Source of the DNA: Devosia equisanguinis
GTDB taxonomy: Bacteria > Pseudomonadota > Alphaproteobacteria > Rhizobiales > Devosiaceae
Length of the DNA stretch: 64,000 bases
Assembly (NCBI RefSeq): GCF_900631955.1
Contig: NZ_UZWD01000028.1
Location: forward strand, 1 to 64,000
Direction of reading: 5' to 3'
Shown one piece after another: positions 17,898 to 26,992 of the stretch. The translations under genes were made by a program, and so were the position numbers. Position 1 is the stretch's first letter. Every line of letters starts with the position of its first letter. The notes under the pieces were generated by a model. The model was not told the origin of the DNA. It saw only the letters and a program-made list of their open reading frames with translations, and searched no databases.

Positions 17898-18827
17898 ATG
17901 AGCCGCAATTTCCTTGTCGTAGACCCCGAAGAGGACCTAGACGTTCTCAAGGGCCTGGCCTCCGCAATTCGTGTCAAAATACTGAAATTGCTGCATATCG
18001 AGGGGCCGCTCAATGGCAATGACATTGCCGAGCGCCTGAGCCTGCCGCAATCGACCGTGTCGACCAACCTGCAGATTCTGGAAAATGCCGGCCTGATCCG
18101 CACCGAAACGCAGAAGGCGCGCAAGGGCAACCAGAAGATCTGCCACTCCACCTTTGACGAGGTGCTGGTGATGTTCAAGGAAGACATCGGCCAGCTGCGC
18201 TCCAACACGATCGAAGTGGCGATGCCGCTGGGGCTCTATACCAGCTGCGATGTCTCCGCCCCCTGCGGGCTGTGCTCGACCGAGGGGATTATCGGCCTGC
18301 TGGATGTGCCGGACACCTTTCTCGATCCGGAACGGATGAAAACAGGCCTGATCTGGTTCACGCGCGGCTATGTGGAATACCAGTTCCCCAACAATGCCAA
18401 GCTGGCGCAGAACACCATTGAAAGCATGGAGTTTTCGCTGGAACTGAGCTCGGAAGTGCCGGGCACCTCGGCCGACTGGCCCAGCGATATTACGCTTTCC
18501 GTCAACGGCACGGAGATCGGCACCTGGCTCTCGACCGGGGATTTCGGCGACAAGCGCGGCGTCTATACGCCGGACTGGTGGAAGCTCAAGGGCAGCCAAT
18601 ATGGCAAGCTCAAGAGCTGGCGCGTGACCGCGAACGGCACCTTCATCGATGGCATGAAGATTTCGCCGGTATCGCTGGCCGATCTGGACCTGGCCAACCA
18701 CCATTCGATCCGGCTGCGCATTGCGGTCAAGGAGGATGCCAAGCATCCGGGCGGCATCAATATTTTCGGCCGCGGCTTCGGCAATTACGACCAGGATATC
18801 CTGCTGCGCCTGCATGTCGCGGGCTGA
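17898..18827 (+). CDS. ArsR-type HTH regulator with C-terminal beta-rich domain
   Basis: A 309-aa two-part regulator. Residues about 10-95 are a winged helix of the ArsR type: VLKGLASAIRVKILKLLHIE, then ERLSLPQSTVSTNLQILENA. Residues about 125-309 are a beta-rich domain with aromatic and Gly/Asn-rich strands (WFTRGYVEYQFPN, DITLSVNGTEIGTWLS, GINIFGRGFGNYDQDILLRL), which looks like a jelly-roll or carbohydrate-binding sandwich. A Cys trio (SCDVSAPCGLC) joins them. ATG 17898 is preferred over the upstream TTG at 17877. It precedes the GH51 gene in the same direction and probably senses an arabinose-containing ligand (inference). Confidence 0.75.
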   Translation: MSRNFLVVDPEEDLDVLKGLASAIRVKILKLLHIEGPLNGNDIAERLSLPQSTVSTNLQILENAGLIRTETQKARKGNQKICHSTFDEVLVMFKEDIGQLRSNTIEVAMPLGLYTSCDVSAPCGLCSTEGIIGLLDVPDTFLDPERMKTGLIWFTRGYVEYQFPNNAKLAQNTIESMEFSLELSSEVPGTSADWPSDITLSVNGTEIGTWLSTGDFGDKRGVYTPDWWKLKGSQYGKLKSWRVTANGTFIDGMKISPVSLADLDLANHHSIRLRIAVKEDAKHPGGINIFGRGFGNYDQDILLRLHVAG

Positions 18828-18913
18828 GATCGGCCGGCATTGCCGGGGTCTCGGCTGCACGCCCCTGCCCTCGTGGCGGCACCGAAAAAGCCACACAAAA
18901 ATCATACAAATGA

Positions 18914-18966
18914 CGCTTGCAAGCGCAACGTGGCGCCGCTAAAACCGCTTAGCTGATACAAATCAG
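18914..18966. promoter_or_regulatory. Palindromes in the arabinofuranosidase promoter region
   Basis: A perfect 12-bp palindrome CGCTTGCAAGCG lies at 18914-18925. A second inverted repeat, CTGAT-ACAA-ATCAG, lies at 18953-18966. The octamer ATACAAAT occurs twice, at 18904-18911 and 18956-18963, 52 bp apart. These lie between the regulator and abfA, so they are likely binding sites of the upstream ArsR-type protein or another sugar regulator. Confidence 0.45.
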
Positions 18967-18991
18967 AAAAACGGAATTAGTGGAGGACACG

Positions 18992-20503
18992 GTGAAAGCG
19001 TCCGTTATCGCGAACAAGGACTATACGATCTCGAAAATCGACGACCGTGTCTATGGGGCTTTTCTCGAGCATCTCGGCCGTGCCGTTTACGAAGGTATTT
19101 ACGAGCCGGACCATCCGAGCGCCGACAAGGACGGCATGCGCGGCGACGTGGCCGAGCTGGTGAAAAAGCTCAACGTGCCGGTGGTGCGCTATCCGGGCGG
19201 CAATTTCGTGTCGGCCTATAACTGGGAAGACGGCATCGGCCCGCGTGAGGAGCGCCCGACCCGCCTGGACCTGGCCTGGCATACCTCGGAAAGCAACGCC
19301 GTGGGCGTGCATGAATTCGCCGACTGGTGCGCGACTGTGGGCACCGAAATGATGCTGGCGGTCAATCTCGGTTCGCGCGGCGTCGACGATGCGCGCAATT
19401 TCCTTGAATATGTGAACCATCCGGGCGGCTCCTATTGGAGCGACCTGCGCATCAAGAACGGCCGCAAGGAGCCGTGGAACGTCAAGATGTGGTGCCTCGG
19501 CAACGAGATGGACGGCCCCTGGCAGGTTGGCCACAAGGATGCCGACGAATATGGCAAGCTGGCCGCCAACACCGCCCGTGCCATGCGCATGTTCGACAAG
19601 AGCCTCGAGCTGATCGTCTGCGGCTCCTCGCATATGGACATGCCCAGCTTCCCGGATTGGGAACGCATCGTGCTCGAGCACACCTATGATCACGTCGATC
19701 ATATCAGCCTGCACATGTACTTCGCCAACCGCGACGACAATACGCCGAACTATCTGGGCCTCAGCCACAAGCTGGAGCGCTATATCGACACCGTCGCGGC
19801 CACCATCAAGCAGGTGAAGGCCAAAAAGAAGAGCAAGAAGGACATCTATATTTCCTTCGACGAGTGGAACGTCTGGTACCACTCCAACCAGCAGGACCGC
19901 AAAATCCTCGATGGCAATGACGGCTGGCCGCATGCGCCGGGCCTGCTCGAGGACATCTACAATTTCGAAGACGTTTTGATGGTGGGGCTGATCCTCAACA
20001 CTTTCATCCGCCGCTCGGATGTGGTGAAGATCGCCTGTATCGCCCAGTTGGTGAACGTGATCGCGCCGATCATGACCGAAAAGGGCGGCCCGGCCTGGGC
20101 GCAGACCATCTACTATCCATACTACTTCGCCTCGGTCTATGGTCGCGGCACGGCGCTGCAGCTGGTGACATCGTCACCCTGCTATGAAACTACCCATGCC
20201 GCCGACACCCCCTTTGTCGACATCTCGGGCGTGCATAACGAGGACGAGGGTGTTTTGACCTTCTTCCTGGTCAACCGCCACACCAGCGAGAGCATCGAGA
20301 CAGAAGTGAGTCTGCAGGGCTTTGCCGGCGGCACTGTGATCGATCACCAGGTGATGACGCATCCGAACCTAAAGGCCGTGAACACCGCCAAGAAGCAGGA
20401 TGAAGTCGCGCCGAAGAAGGGCGAAGGCGCCCGCATTGCCGACGGCAAGTTCAGCGTCGCCCTGCCGCCCTATTCCTACCAGATGGTGCGCGTGAAGATC
20501 TGA
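18992..20503 (+). CDS. abfA: Alpha-N-arabinofuranosidase, GH51
   Basis: A 503-aa cytoplasmic (no signal peptide) retaining glycosidase that removes arabinofuranosyl units from arabinan or arabinoxylan oligosaccharides. The GH51 TIM barrel shows PVVRYPGGNFVSAYNW. The acid/base Glu172 is in WCLGNEMDGPW and the nucleophile Glu291 in ISFDEWNVWY. A C-terminal beta-sandwich follows (DEGVLTFFLVNRHTSESIET, ALPPYSYQMVRVKI). GTG 18992 is preferred because GGAGG lies 5-6 bases upstream; an in-frame GTG at 18980 overlaps that site. Its intracellular location means the substrate must be imported, which fits the ABC importer downstream. An intrinsic terminator follows. Confidence 0.95.
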   Translation: MKASVIANKDYTISKIDDRVYGAFLEHLGRAVYEGIYEPDHPSADKDGMRGDVAELVKKLNVPVVRYPGGNFVSAYNWEDGIGPREERPTRLDLAWHTSESNAVGVHEFADWCATVGTEMMLAVNLGSRGVDDARNFLEYVNHPGGSYWSDLRIKNGRKEPWNVKMWCLGNEMDGPWQVGHKDADEYGKLAANTARAMRMFDKSLELIVCGSSHMDMPSFPDWERIVLEHTYDHVDHISLHMYFANRDDNTPNYLGLSHKLERYIDTVAATIKQVKAKKKSKKDIYISFDEWNVWYHSNQQDRKILDGNDGWPHAPGLLEDIYNFEDVLMVGLILNTFIRRSDVVKIACIAQLVNVIAPIMTEKGGPAWAQTIYYPYYFASVYGRGTALQLVTSSPCYETTHAADTPFVDISGVHNEDEGVLTFFLVNRHTSESIETEVSLQGFAGGTVIDHQVMTHPNLKAVNTAKKQDEVAPKKGEGARIADGKFSVALPPYSYQMVRVKI

Positions 20504-20633
20504 GGCCCGGCTCAGGCAGAGTGAAATGGCTGTCCGCCTCGTGCGGGCTGGACAGCCATGAGGGCGCGGTCACAGAGGCGCGAGGGGGAAATGACAGACC
20601 TCCGCGCGCCTCGACCAAAGGCTTGAAAACAAA

Positions 20634-20662
20634 GGGCGCATCCCTCGGGATGCGCCCTTTTA
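20634..20662 (+). terminator. Rho-independent terminator after abfA
   Basis: GGGCGCATCC pairs with GGATGCGCCC (about 10-11 bp, tiny loop) and is followed at once by TTTTATATTTT. This separates abfA from the importer operon. Confidence 0.85.
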
Positions 20663-20797
20663 TATTTTATATCATAGATTTGGATTTATATCACAACCTC
20701 CATTGACAACCTGAATGGGGAGGTTAAGTATGACTTATGGTGCAGGCCCTGAGCCCGCCGCAAACGCGCAACAAGCGCGTCAACTGGGAGGACATCG

Positions 20798-22714
20798 ATG
20801 GATAGACGCAGTTTTCTGATCGGCACGACGGCCGTCGGCGCAATCATGGTGGCGGGCAATGGCCTGGCCATGGCGCAGGAGGGTTCGGCGCCCGACCTCA
20901 CCCAATTCCCCCGCAACGAAACCGTTATCGTCCACAATCCGGAAGGCGTGATCCGCAATCCGGGCTGGTTCAATCTGTGGGCAGTGGGCGCCGGCAATGG
21001 CATCTCCAACGGCACCCACAACCTGACCACCGACACGCTGTGGTTCATCGACCCCGATGCCGGTGTGGAAGGCGCGAGCGAGAACGCCATCTACAATTCG
21101 CTGGCCGACGACCTCTGGGAATATAATGCCGACTTCTCGGAAATGACCGTGAAGCTCAAGCAGGGCATTTTCTGGAGCGATGGCGTCGAGTTCACTGCCG
21201 ACGACGTGGTGTTCACGGTCGAAAAGCAGGCTGCGACCCCCGGCACGCCCTATAACGGCGCCTTCTCCAACCAGGTCGCCGAAGTCACCGCCCCCGACAA
21301 ATATACGGTGCACTTCAAGCTCAAGGCGCCGAATTCGCGTTTCCACGCCCTGTTCTGCGTGCGCTGGACCGCCGCCTGGATCATGCCCAAGCATGTCTAT
21401 GAGAATGTCGACATTCTCACCTACGAGGCCAATCCGCCCGTCTCCATCGGCCCCTACACGCTGCATTCGTTCGACCCGAACGGCACTTGGTATGTGTGGC
21501 AGAAGCGCGAGGACTGGCAGCGCACGGCCATGGGCATGATTGCCGAGCCCAAGCCGAAATACATCATCTATCGCAACAACATCACCACGGATAACCGCCT
21601 GATCGAGATCCGCAACGGCAATCTCGACATGGTGCACGACCTGACGCCGGAAGGCACGTTCTCGGTGGTGCAGCAGGACCCGCAGATCCAGGGCTGGTTC
21701 CCGGGCTTCCCCTATGCCCATCCCGATCCGACGCTGGTGATGGCGATCTTCAACCACCAGAACCCGAAATTCCAGGACAAGCGCGTGCGCTGGGCCCTGG
21801 CGCTGATGCTCGATGCGCGCTCCATGTCGATGGCGTCCTATCGCGGCGCGGCGACGCTCTCGGCCATTTCGGTGCCCCCGACCGGCACGCATCCGCGCGA
21901 CTATCATGCGCCGCTGCAGGAGTTCATGATCAATTACGAGATCGATACGGGCACCAGCAAGGTGAAGCCCTACGATCCCAATATCGGCACGCAGATCGCC
22001 GACATGGTGCGCCCGCAATTCGGCGACGCCGTGCCGACCGACGAAACGGCGGTGCGCAACGCCTTCGGCTATGGCTGGTGGAAGCAGAATATCCAGGCCG
22101 CAGAAGAACTGCTGACCTCGGCCGGCTTCACCAAGAACGGCAACAAGTGGATGATGCCGGACGGCGCTCCGTTCGACTTCACCGTGATGGTGCCGCAGGA
22201 AGGCGTGGTCAATCGTCTGGGCGTGATCATCGCCCAGACCTGGGCCCAGAACGGCATCGGCGCTTCGGCCATGGTGGATGCCACCACCTGGGATCGCCAG
22301 CGCGTCGGCGACTATGAAGTCAATATCGCCTGGGCCGTGGAAACCTGGGGCGGTCACCCCGACCTCAGCTTCTTCATGGACAGCTACCACTCGGCCTATG
22401 TCGCCGAGCCGGGACAGTCGCAGCCGGATCGCAACTGGATGCGCTGGAAGGATCCGCGCCTCGACGAGATCATCGAAGCCATCCGCAAGGTGGACTTCAA
22501 CGACCCCAAGGGGATCGAGCTGGGCCACGACTTCATCAAGCTGCATCTCGAAGAGATGCCGAATATCCCGATCATGGCCTATAACGTGTTCTCCATTCAG
22601 TCGAACAAGTACTGGACCGGCTGGCCGAACGCTGAGAACAACTATGCCAACCCGGTCACCAACTGGTCGAACGGTCGGTATATCTTCACCCAGATCGCCC
22701 CGGCGGCGAGCTAA
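20798..22714 (+). CDS. ABC substrate-binding protein, family 5 (oligopeptide/oligosaccharide)
   Basis: A 638-aa periplasmic receptor of the DppA/OppA superfamily. MDRRSFLIGTTAVGAIMVAG then LAMAQ is a Tat-like leader with the RR motif. The mature protein has the family landmarks LADDLWEYNADFSEMTVKLK and GIFWSDGVEFTADDVVFTVE early on, and LGHDFIKLHLEEMPNIPIMA near the end. Family-5 proteins bind peptides but also plant-wall oligosaccharides such as arabinoxylan and cellobiose fragments; the neighbouring GH51 and GH43-like enzymes favour the latter. GGGAGG precedes ATG 20798. Confidence 0.9.
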   Translation: MDRRSFLIGTTAVGAIMVAGNGLAMAQEGSAPDLTQFPRNETVIVHNPEGVIRNPGWFNLWAVGAGNGISNGTHNLTTDTLWFIDPDAGVEGASENAIYNSLADDLWEYNADFSEMTVKLKQGIFWSDGVEFTADDVVFTVEKQAATPGTPYNGAFSNQVAEVTAPDKYTVHFKLKAPNSRFHALFCVRWTAAWIMPKHVYENVDILTYEANPPVSIGPYTLHSFDPNGTWYVWQKREDWQRTAMGMIAEPKPKYIIYRNNITTDNRLIEIRNGNLDMVHDLTPEGTFSVVQQDPQIQGWFPGFPYAHPDPTLVMAIFNHQNPKFQDKRVRWALALMLDARSMSMASYRGAATLSAISVPPTGTHPRDYHAPLQEFMINYEIDTGTSKVKPYDPNIGTQIADMVRPQFGDAVPTDETAVRNAFGYGWWKQNIQAAEELLTSAGFTKNGNKWMMPDGAPFDFTVMVPQEGVVNRLGVIIAQTWAQNGIGASAMVDATTWDRQRVGDYEVNIAWAVETWGGHPDLSFFMDSYHSAYVAEPGQSQPDRNWMRWKDPRLDEIIEAIRKVDFNDPKGIELGHDFIKLHLEEMPNIPIMAYNVFSIQSNKYWTGWPNAENNYANPVTNWSNGRYIFTQIAPAAS

Positions 22715-22754
22715 GCTCCTCCCTGGTGGCCCGGCACAGTCCGGGCCGCTCCCG

Positions 22755-22788
22755 CGGGGGCGCGGGAAACTGCGCCCCCGACGTTTTT
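22755..22788 (+). terminator. Hairpin with T-run after binding-protein gene
   Basis: CGGGGGCGC (22755-22763) pairs with GCGCCCCCG (22772-22780), then a TTTTT run at 22784-22788. A second hairpin, GGCCCGG/CCGGGCC at 22728-22747, lies just upstream. This likely limits read-through into the permeases. The rest of the 344-bp gap to 23058 is G+C-rich, with short palindromes such as GCTCCG-GCGGAGC and no convincing gene. Confidence 0.65.
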
Positions 22789-23058
22789 CCCCAGATGAGC
22801 GAGCCCCAGAACAAAGGCCTGCCCCCTCCCCCATGCGGAGCCGGGTGCGGCGCCGGAACAAAAAGCCTTCTGCGACGGGATCGGCGCATCGAACTGTGTT
22901 CGAGGGCCCGCCCCACTCCCGATGCTCCGGCGGAGCAAAGGGGCAGAGGCCGACAAGATGCCCCACACCCCGGATTTCCCGCCAAGCGTGAAAATCCTGC
23001 CCTGACCTGTTGGCGGGGTGCGCGGTGGATGGCGGCGCAAGGACGTTGAGGAGTCCGA

Positions 23059-24063
23059 ATGCGAAGTTATCTCCTGTTTGCCGGAAAACGGCTGCTGCAA
23101 TTGTTTGCCGTGATCTTCTTCGGCGTGTCGGGGATGTTCTTCATCACCTATCTGTCGCCCATCGATCCGGTGGAGCAGGTGCTGGGGCGGCTGTCGTCAC
23201 GTTCGAACCTGTCGCCGGAATCCATCGCCTCGACGCGCGAAGCCCTGCAGGCGATGTTCGGCACCGACCAGCCTGTGTTCCAGCAATATCTGAGCTACTG
23301 GACGCGCATAGTGCGTGGTGACCTCGGCGCGTCGCTGATGGCATTTCCGACGCCGGCCATGGAACTGGTTATGCGTAGTCTGCCCTGGACCATGGGGCTG
23401 ATGATTTCAGCGACGATGATCACCTTCGTTGTCGGTAACATCATGGGCGGCCTCGCGGGCTACTTTCAGGACAACCGCTTCCTCAAAGCCTTTGGCGTCA
23501 TAGCCATGGCTTTGCAACCGATCCCCTACTACATCGTGGCCTTCATCATCCTCATCATCTTCGGCTTCCTCTGGCCGGTACTGCCGATCTCGGGCGGCTT
23601 TTCGATGGAGGTAAGGCCGGGCCTTACACCGCAATTCATCTTCTCGGTGTTGCAGCACTCACTACTGCCGGCGCTGTCGCTGGTTCTGGTAGGCTTGGGC
23701 GGCTGGTTCATCGGCATGCGGGCGCTGGTCTCCAATATCGTGACCGAAGACTATGTGACCTATGCCGAGCTGGCCGGGGTCAAGCGCCGCACCATTGTGG
23801 GCGGCTATGTGATGCGCAATGCGATGGTGCCGCAGGTGATGGCGCTGGCCATCGTCATCGGCCAGGTGTTTTCGGGCACCATCATCATCGAGCAGGTGTT
23901 CAACTATCCAGGCCTGGGCTCGCTCCTGGTCGATGCGGTGAACTATGGCGATTATTCCACGGTGATGGCGGTGGCGACGATCTCCGTCGTGGCGGTGGCC
24001 TCGGCCATCTTCATCGTCGACCTGCTGCACCCCCTTCTCGATCCACGCGTGCGGGCGGAGTAA
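23059..24063 (+). CDS. ABC permease, DppB/OppB type
   Basis: A 334-aa inner-membrane permease. It opens with KRLLQLFAVIFFGVSGMFFI, the standard first helix, followed by a periplasmic loop (ALQAMFGTDQPVFQQYLSYW, RGDLGASL). The EAA-like cytoplasmic loop is DYVTYAELAGVKRRTIVGGY. The end, VFNYPGLGSLLVDAVNYGDY, is the conserved OppB C-terminal signature. ATG 23059 follows GAGGAG. It is the first of four tightly packed transporter genes. Confidence 0.93.
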   Translation: MRSYLLFAGKRLLQLFAVIFFGVSGMFFITYLSPIDPVEQVLGRLSSRSNLSPESIASTREALQAMFGTDQPVFQQYLSYWTRIVRGDLGASLMAFPTPAMELVMRSLPWTMGLMISATMITFVVGNIMGGLAGYFQDNRFLKAFGVIAMALQPIPYYIVAFIILIIFGFLWPVLPISGGFSMEVRPGLTPQFIFSVLQHSLLPALSLVLVGLGGWFIGMRALVSNIVTEDYVTYAELAGVKRRTIVGGYVMRNAMVPQVMALAIVIGQVFSGTIIIEQVFNYPGLGSLLVDAVNYGDYSTVMAVATISVVAVASAIFIVDLLHPLLDPRVRAE

Positions 24064-24069
24064 GAGACC

Positions 24070-24927
24070 ATGTTTGCCGTCTTCCGCGACCTCATTCGCT
24101 ATAATGTGGAATTCGCCATCGGCCTGGTGCTGGTGGGTCTGGTGGTCATCTTCGCAGCCGCCAGCTATTTCGCGCCGGTGGATCCTTCACTGATCTACAC
24201 CACCATTCCCGACCAGCCGCCTTCGGCCCAATTCTGGTTCGGCACCAATTCGCGTGGCCAGGACCTGTTCTGGCAGCTGTCCGAGGCGTTCAAGAACAGC
24301 CTGATCTTCGGCCTGACCGTGGCCTTTCTCAGCCGCATCATCTCCATCGCGGTGGGCCTGACCGCCGGCTATGTCGGGGGCTGGGTGGACCGGGTGCTGA
24401 TGTTCATCACCGACATTTTCGTGTCGGTGCCGATCTTCCCGATCCTGGTGCTGCTGTATTTCGTGCTGCGCAACAATATGGACAGCACCACCATGGCGCT
24501 GATCCTGGCCTGTTTCGGCTGGCCATTCGACGCGCGCCTCATCCGCTCCATCGCGGTGGGCCTCAAGCATCGCGAATTCACCCGTCACGCAGTGTTCGCC
24601 GGCATGAGCACCCGCAAGGTGCTGATGGAAGAGCACCTGCCCTATGTCATGCCCATCGTGTTTTCGACCTTCATGAACAATATGCTGTGGTCGATCGGGC
24701 TTGAGGTGACGCTGGCGGTGCTCGGCTTTACCAATATCAACACCCCCACCATCGGCACGGTGCTCTACTGGGCCAACAGCCACTCCGCCATGGTGGTGGG
24801 CACCTGGTGGTGGATCGTCATCCCGGTAATCCTGATCGTCATCACCTTTGTCGGACTGTTCCTGCTCGCCATGTCCATGAATGAATATATCGACCCGCGC
24901 AGCCGCCTGCGCCGCATGGGAGCCTGA
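24070..24927 (+). CDS. ABC permease, DppC/OppC type
   Basis: A 285-aa inner-membrane permease, partner of the DppB-type protein 6 bp upstream. FWFGTNSRGQDLFWQLSEAF is the conserved GTDxxGRD-like motif of the family. Helices follow (IISIAVGLTAGYVGGWVDRV), then the EAA loop REFTRHAVFAGMSTRKVL and the terminal segment WWWIVIPVILIVITFVGLFL. Length and topology are normal. Confidence 0.93.
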   Translation: MFAVFRDLIRYNVEFAIGLVLVGLVVIFAAASYFAPVDPSLIYTTIPDQPPSAQFWFGTNSRGQDLFWQLSEAFKNSLIFGLTVAFLSRIISIAVGLTAGYVGGWVDRVLMFITDIFVSVPIFPILVLLYFVLRNNMDSTTMALILACFGWPFDARLIRSIAVGLKHREFTRHAVFAGMSTRKVLMEEHLPYVMPIVFSTFMNNMLWSIGLEVTLAVLGFTNINTPTIGTVLYWANSHSAMVVGTWWWIVIPVILIVITFVGLFLLAMSMNEYIDPRSRLRRMGA

Positions 24928-24930
24928 GCC

Positions 24931-25971
24931 ATGAGCCGTGACAGCAAGGAAGACGTGCTCAAGGTCGAAGGTCTCAAGGCCTACTACCAGATGAACTATT
25001 TCGGCGTGAGCCGAGAGGTGCGGGCCGTCGATGGCATCACCATGAACATCAAGAAGGGCGAGGTCTATGGCATTGCCGGGGAAAGCTCCTCGGGCAAGAC
25101 CAGCTTCATCAAGGTGCTGGCCGCCGCCATTCGTCCGCCCCTGCGGGTGGTCGATGGCACGGTGAAGTACAATTTCAAGAGCGGCCCGATCGACGTCGCC
25201 CATGCCAGCCCCGCCCAGATCGAGGCGGTGCGCTGGAAGAACCTCAGCTATATCATGCAGGGGTCGATGAGCGTGCTCAACCCGGTGCGCAAAATTGGCA
25301 AGACTTTCCACGATTTCGCGGCGCGGCCGCTGGGTCTGTCGGGCAAGGCGTTCGAAGCGCGGGTCTTAGGCCATCTGGAACGGCTGAAGCTGCCGGCCGA
25401 GGTGCTGAATGCCTATCCGCATGAACTGTCGGGCGGCATGCGGCAGCGCGTGACCATCGGGCTGGCGACGGTGTGCCACCCCGAATTCATCATTGCCGAC
25501 GAGCCGACCACGGCGCTCGACGTGGTGGTGCAAAAGGAAGTGCTAAGCCTGATCCGCGACATTCAGGCGGAGATGAATTCCTCGGTGGTGTTCGTGACCC
25601 ATGACATGAGCGTGCACGCCAATGTCGCCGACCGCGTAGGCATCATCTATGCCGGGCGGCTGGTGGAGGAAGGCCCGACGCGGCAGATGTTCTTTACCCC
25701 CAAGCATCCCTATACCGCCCATCTGGTGGCCAGCCTGCCGCGCATCGGCGATACCCAGCAGCGCCCGGCCCTTGAAGGCCGCCCGCCCAATCTGGCCGAT
25801 CCCCCGAGTGGCTGTCGCTTCCATCCGCGCTGCCCGCTGGCGGTGGATAAATGCAAGCAGGAGGCGCCGCCCATGGAAGTGGTGGCACCGGACCAGCGCA
25901 GCGCCTGCTGGCGCTGGCAGGACGTCAAGCCGTTGGTCGGCGCGGCCAAACCGGCAGGAGTGATGGCATGA
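24931..25971 (+). CDS. ABC ATPase, DppD/OppD type
   Basis: A 346-aa cytoplasmic ATPase. Walker A is GESSSGKTS at residues 50-58, the signature is [16 protein letters not shown] and Walker B is [16 protein letters not shown], with [20 protein letters not shown] next. The C-terminal oligopeptide-transporter extension carries Cys-containing [20 protein letters not shown], a 4Fe-4S-binding motif in this subfamily. It starts 3 bp after the permease stop and overlaps the partner ATPase (ATGA). Confidence 0.94.
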   Translation: MSRDSKEDVLKVEGLKAYYQMNYFGVSREVRAVDGITMNIKKGEVYGIAGESSSGKTSFIKVLAAAIRPPLRVVDGTVKYNFKSGPIDVAHASPAQIEAVRWKNLSYIMQGSMSVLNPVRKIGKTFHDFAARPLGLSGKAFEARVLGHLERLKLPAEVLNAYPHELSGGMRQRVTIGLATVCHPEFIIADEPTTALDVVVQKEVLSLIRDIQAEMNSSVVFVTHDMSVHANVADRVGIIYAGRLVEEGPTRQMFFTPKHPYTAHLVASLPRIGDTQQRPALEGRPPNLADPPSGCRFHPRCPLAVDKCKQEAPPMEVVAPDQRSACWRWQDVKPLVGAAKPAGVMA

Positions 25972-26888
25972 GCACGCTGCTCGATATTCGTGACGTCTCC
26001 AAGAGCTTCCGCATGGGGGGCCTGTTCGGTCGCAAGACCGTCAACGCGGTGATGGATGCCAGCTTTTCGCTGTCGATGGAGAACCCGGAAATATTCACCG
26101 TCATCGGTGAATCCGGTTCCGGCAAGACGACGCTGGCCCGGATGATCCTGGGCTTGGAAGACCCCACGGAAGGCGAAATCCTGTTCAGGGGACAGAAGGT
26201 GGATCGCAAGGCCGGACGGGCCGAGCGGCTCAAATTCATGGCCAATGTGCAACCGGTATTCCAGAATCCGTTCGAGGCGTTCAATCCGCTGAAAAAGATC
26301 GAGCGCTATCTGGAGTCGACCGCGCGGCGGTTTCTCGACACCTCCGACAAGGCGGTGATCGACCGCGCCATGGACGAGGCTTTGCAGAAGGTGGGGCTGA
26401 GCCTCAAGGAAGTGCGGGGGCGCTTTCCGCACGAGATGAGCGGCGGGCAATTGCAGCGCGCCGCCATTGCGCGGGCGCTGATCCCCAATCCGCCGCTGCT
26501 GGTGGCGGACGAGCCGGTGTCGATGGTGGATGCGAGCCTGCGCATGAGCATCGTCAATCTGCTCAAGAGCCTGCGCGACGATCTCAAGGTGTCGGTGATC
26601 TACATCACCCACGACTTAGCAACGGCCTATTACATTTCCAACCGGCTGATCATCATGCAGCGCGGGCGGATCGTGGAAATGGGCGATGCGCGCACCGTGC
26701 TCGACAACCCTCAGCACCCCTATTCGCGGCTGCTCAAGGCCAGCGTGCTCTCGACCGACGATGCCGGCGACGGCAAGCTCAAGACCGATCCGGAAATGGT
26801 GAGGCTGGCCGCAGAGTCGGTGGGCCGGGAGGGGCGGCTGGTGGACAGGCCGGATGGGCGCAGCGTTCGGATCTACGAGGGCGCTTAG
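25968..26888 (+). CDS. ABC ATPase, DppF/OppF type
   Basis: A 306-aa cytoplasmic ATPase, second subunit of the pair. Walker A is GESGSGKTT at residues 47-55, the signature is EMSGGQLQRAAIARAL, and Walker B is LLVADEPVSMVDASLR. The start overlaps the DppD-type stop by 4 bp, which implies coupled translation. The C-terminal region lacks the Cys-rich tail of its partner. It completes the five-component importer. Confidence 0.93.
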   Translation: MSTLLDIRDVSKSFRMGGLFGRKTVNAVMDASFSLSMENPEIFTVIGESGSGKTTLARMILGLEDPTEGEILFRGQKVDRKAGRAERLKFMANVQPVFQNPFEAFNPLKKIERYLESTARRFLDTSDKAVIDRAMDEALQKVGLSLKEVRGRFPHEMSGGQLQRAAIARALIPNPPLLVADEPVSMVDASLRMSIVNLLKSLRDDLKVSVIYITHDLATAYYISNRLIIMQRGRIVEMGDARTVLDNPQHPYSRLLKASVLSTDDAGDGKLKTDPEMVRLAAESVGREGRLVDRPDGRSVRIYEGA

Positions 26889-26923
26889 GGGTGTTGTCGT
26901 CGGGCCGTGCCGACCAGAAATGG

Positions 26924-26944
26924 CCCTCGGATCAAGTCCGAGGG
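26924..26944. repeat. Dispersed palindromic repeat, variant copy 3
   Basis: CCCTCGGA (26924-26931) and TCCGAGGG (26937-26944) around TCAAG. The stem differs from copies 1 and 2 by a compensating change (G to A paired with C to T), so base pairing is conserved. The flanks are not conserved here. Confidence 0.75.
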
Positions 26945-26992
26945 CGGCGCGGCGTATGCGAGAATATCGGACAGAAGTTTTTGGAGTTTGAA

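Noticed and set aside
20780-22966. A 728-residue antisense frame across the family-5 binding protein
   Set aside because: No recognisable domain, and the plus strand has a complete signal peptide and binding-protein motifs.
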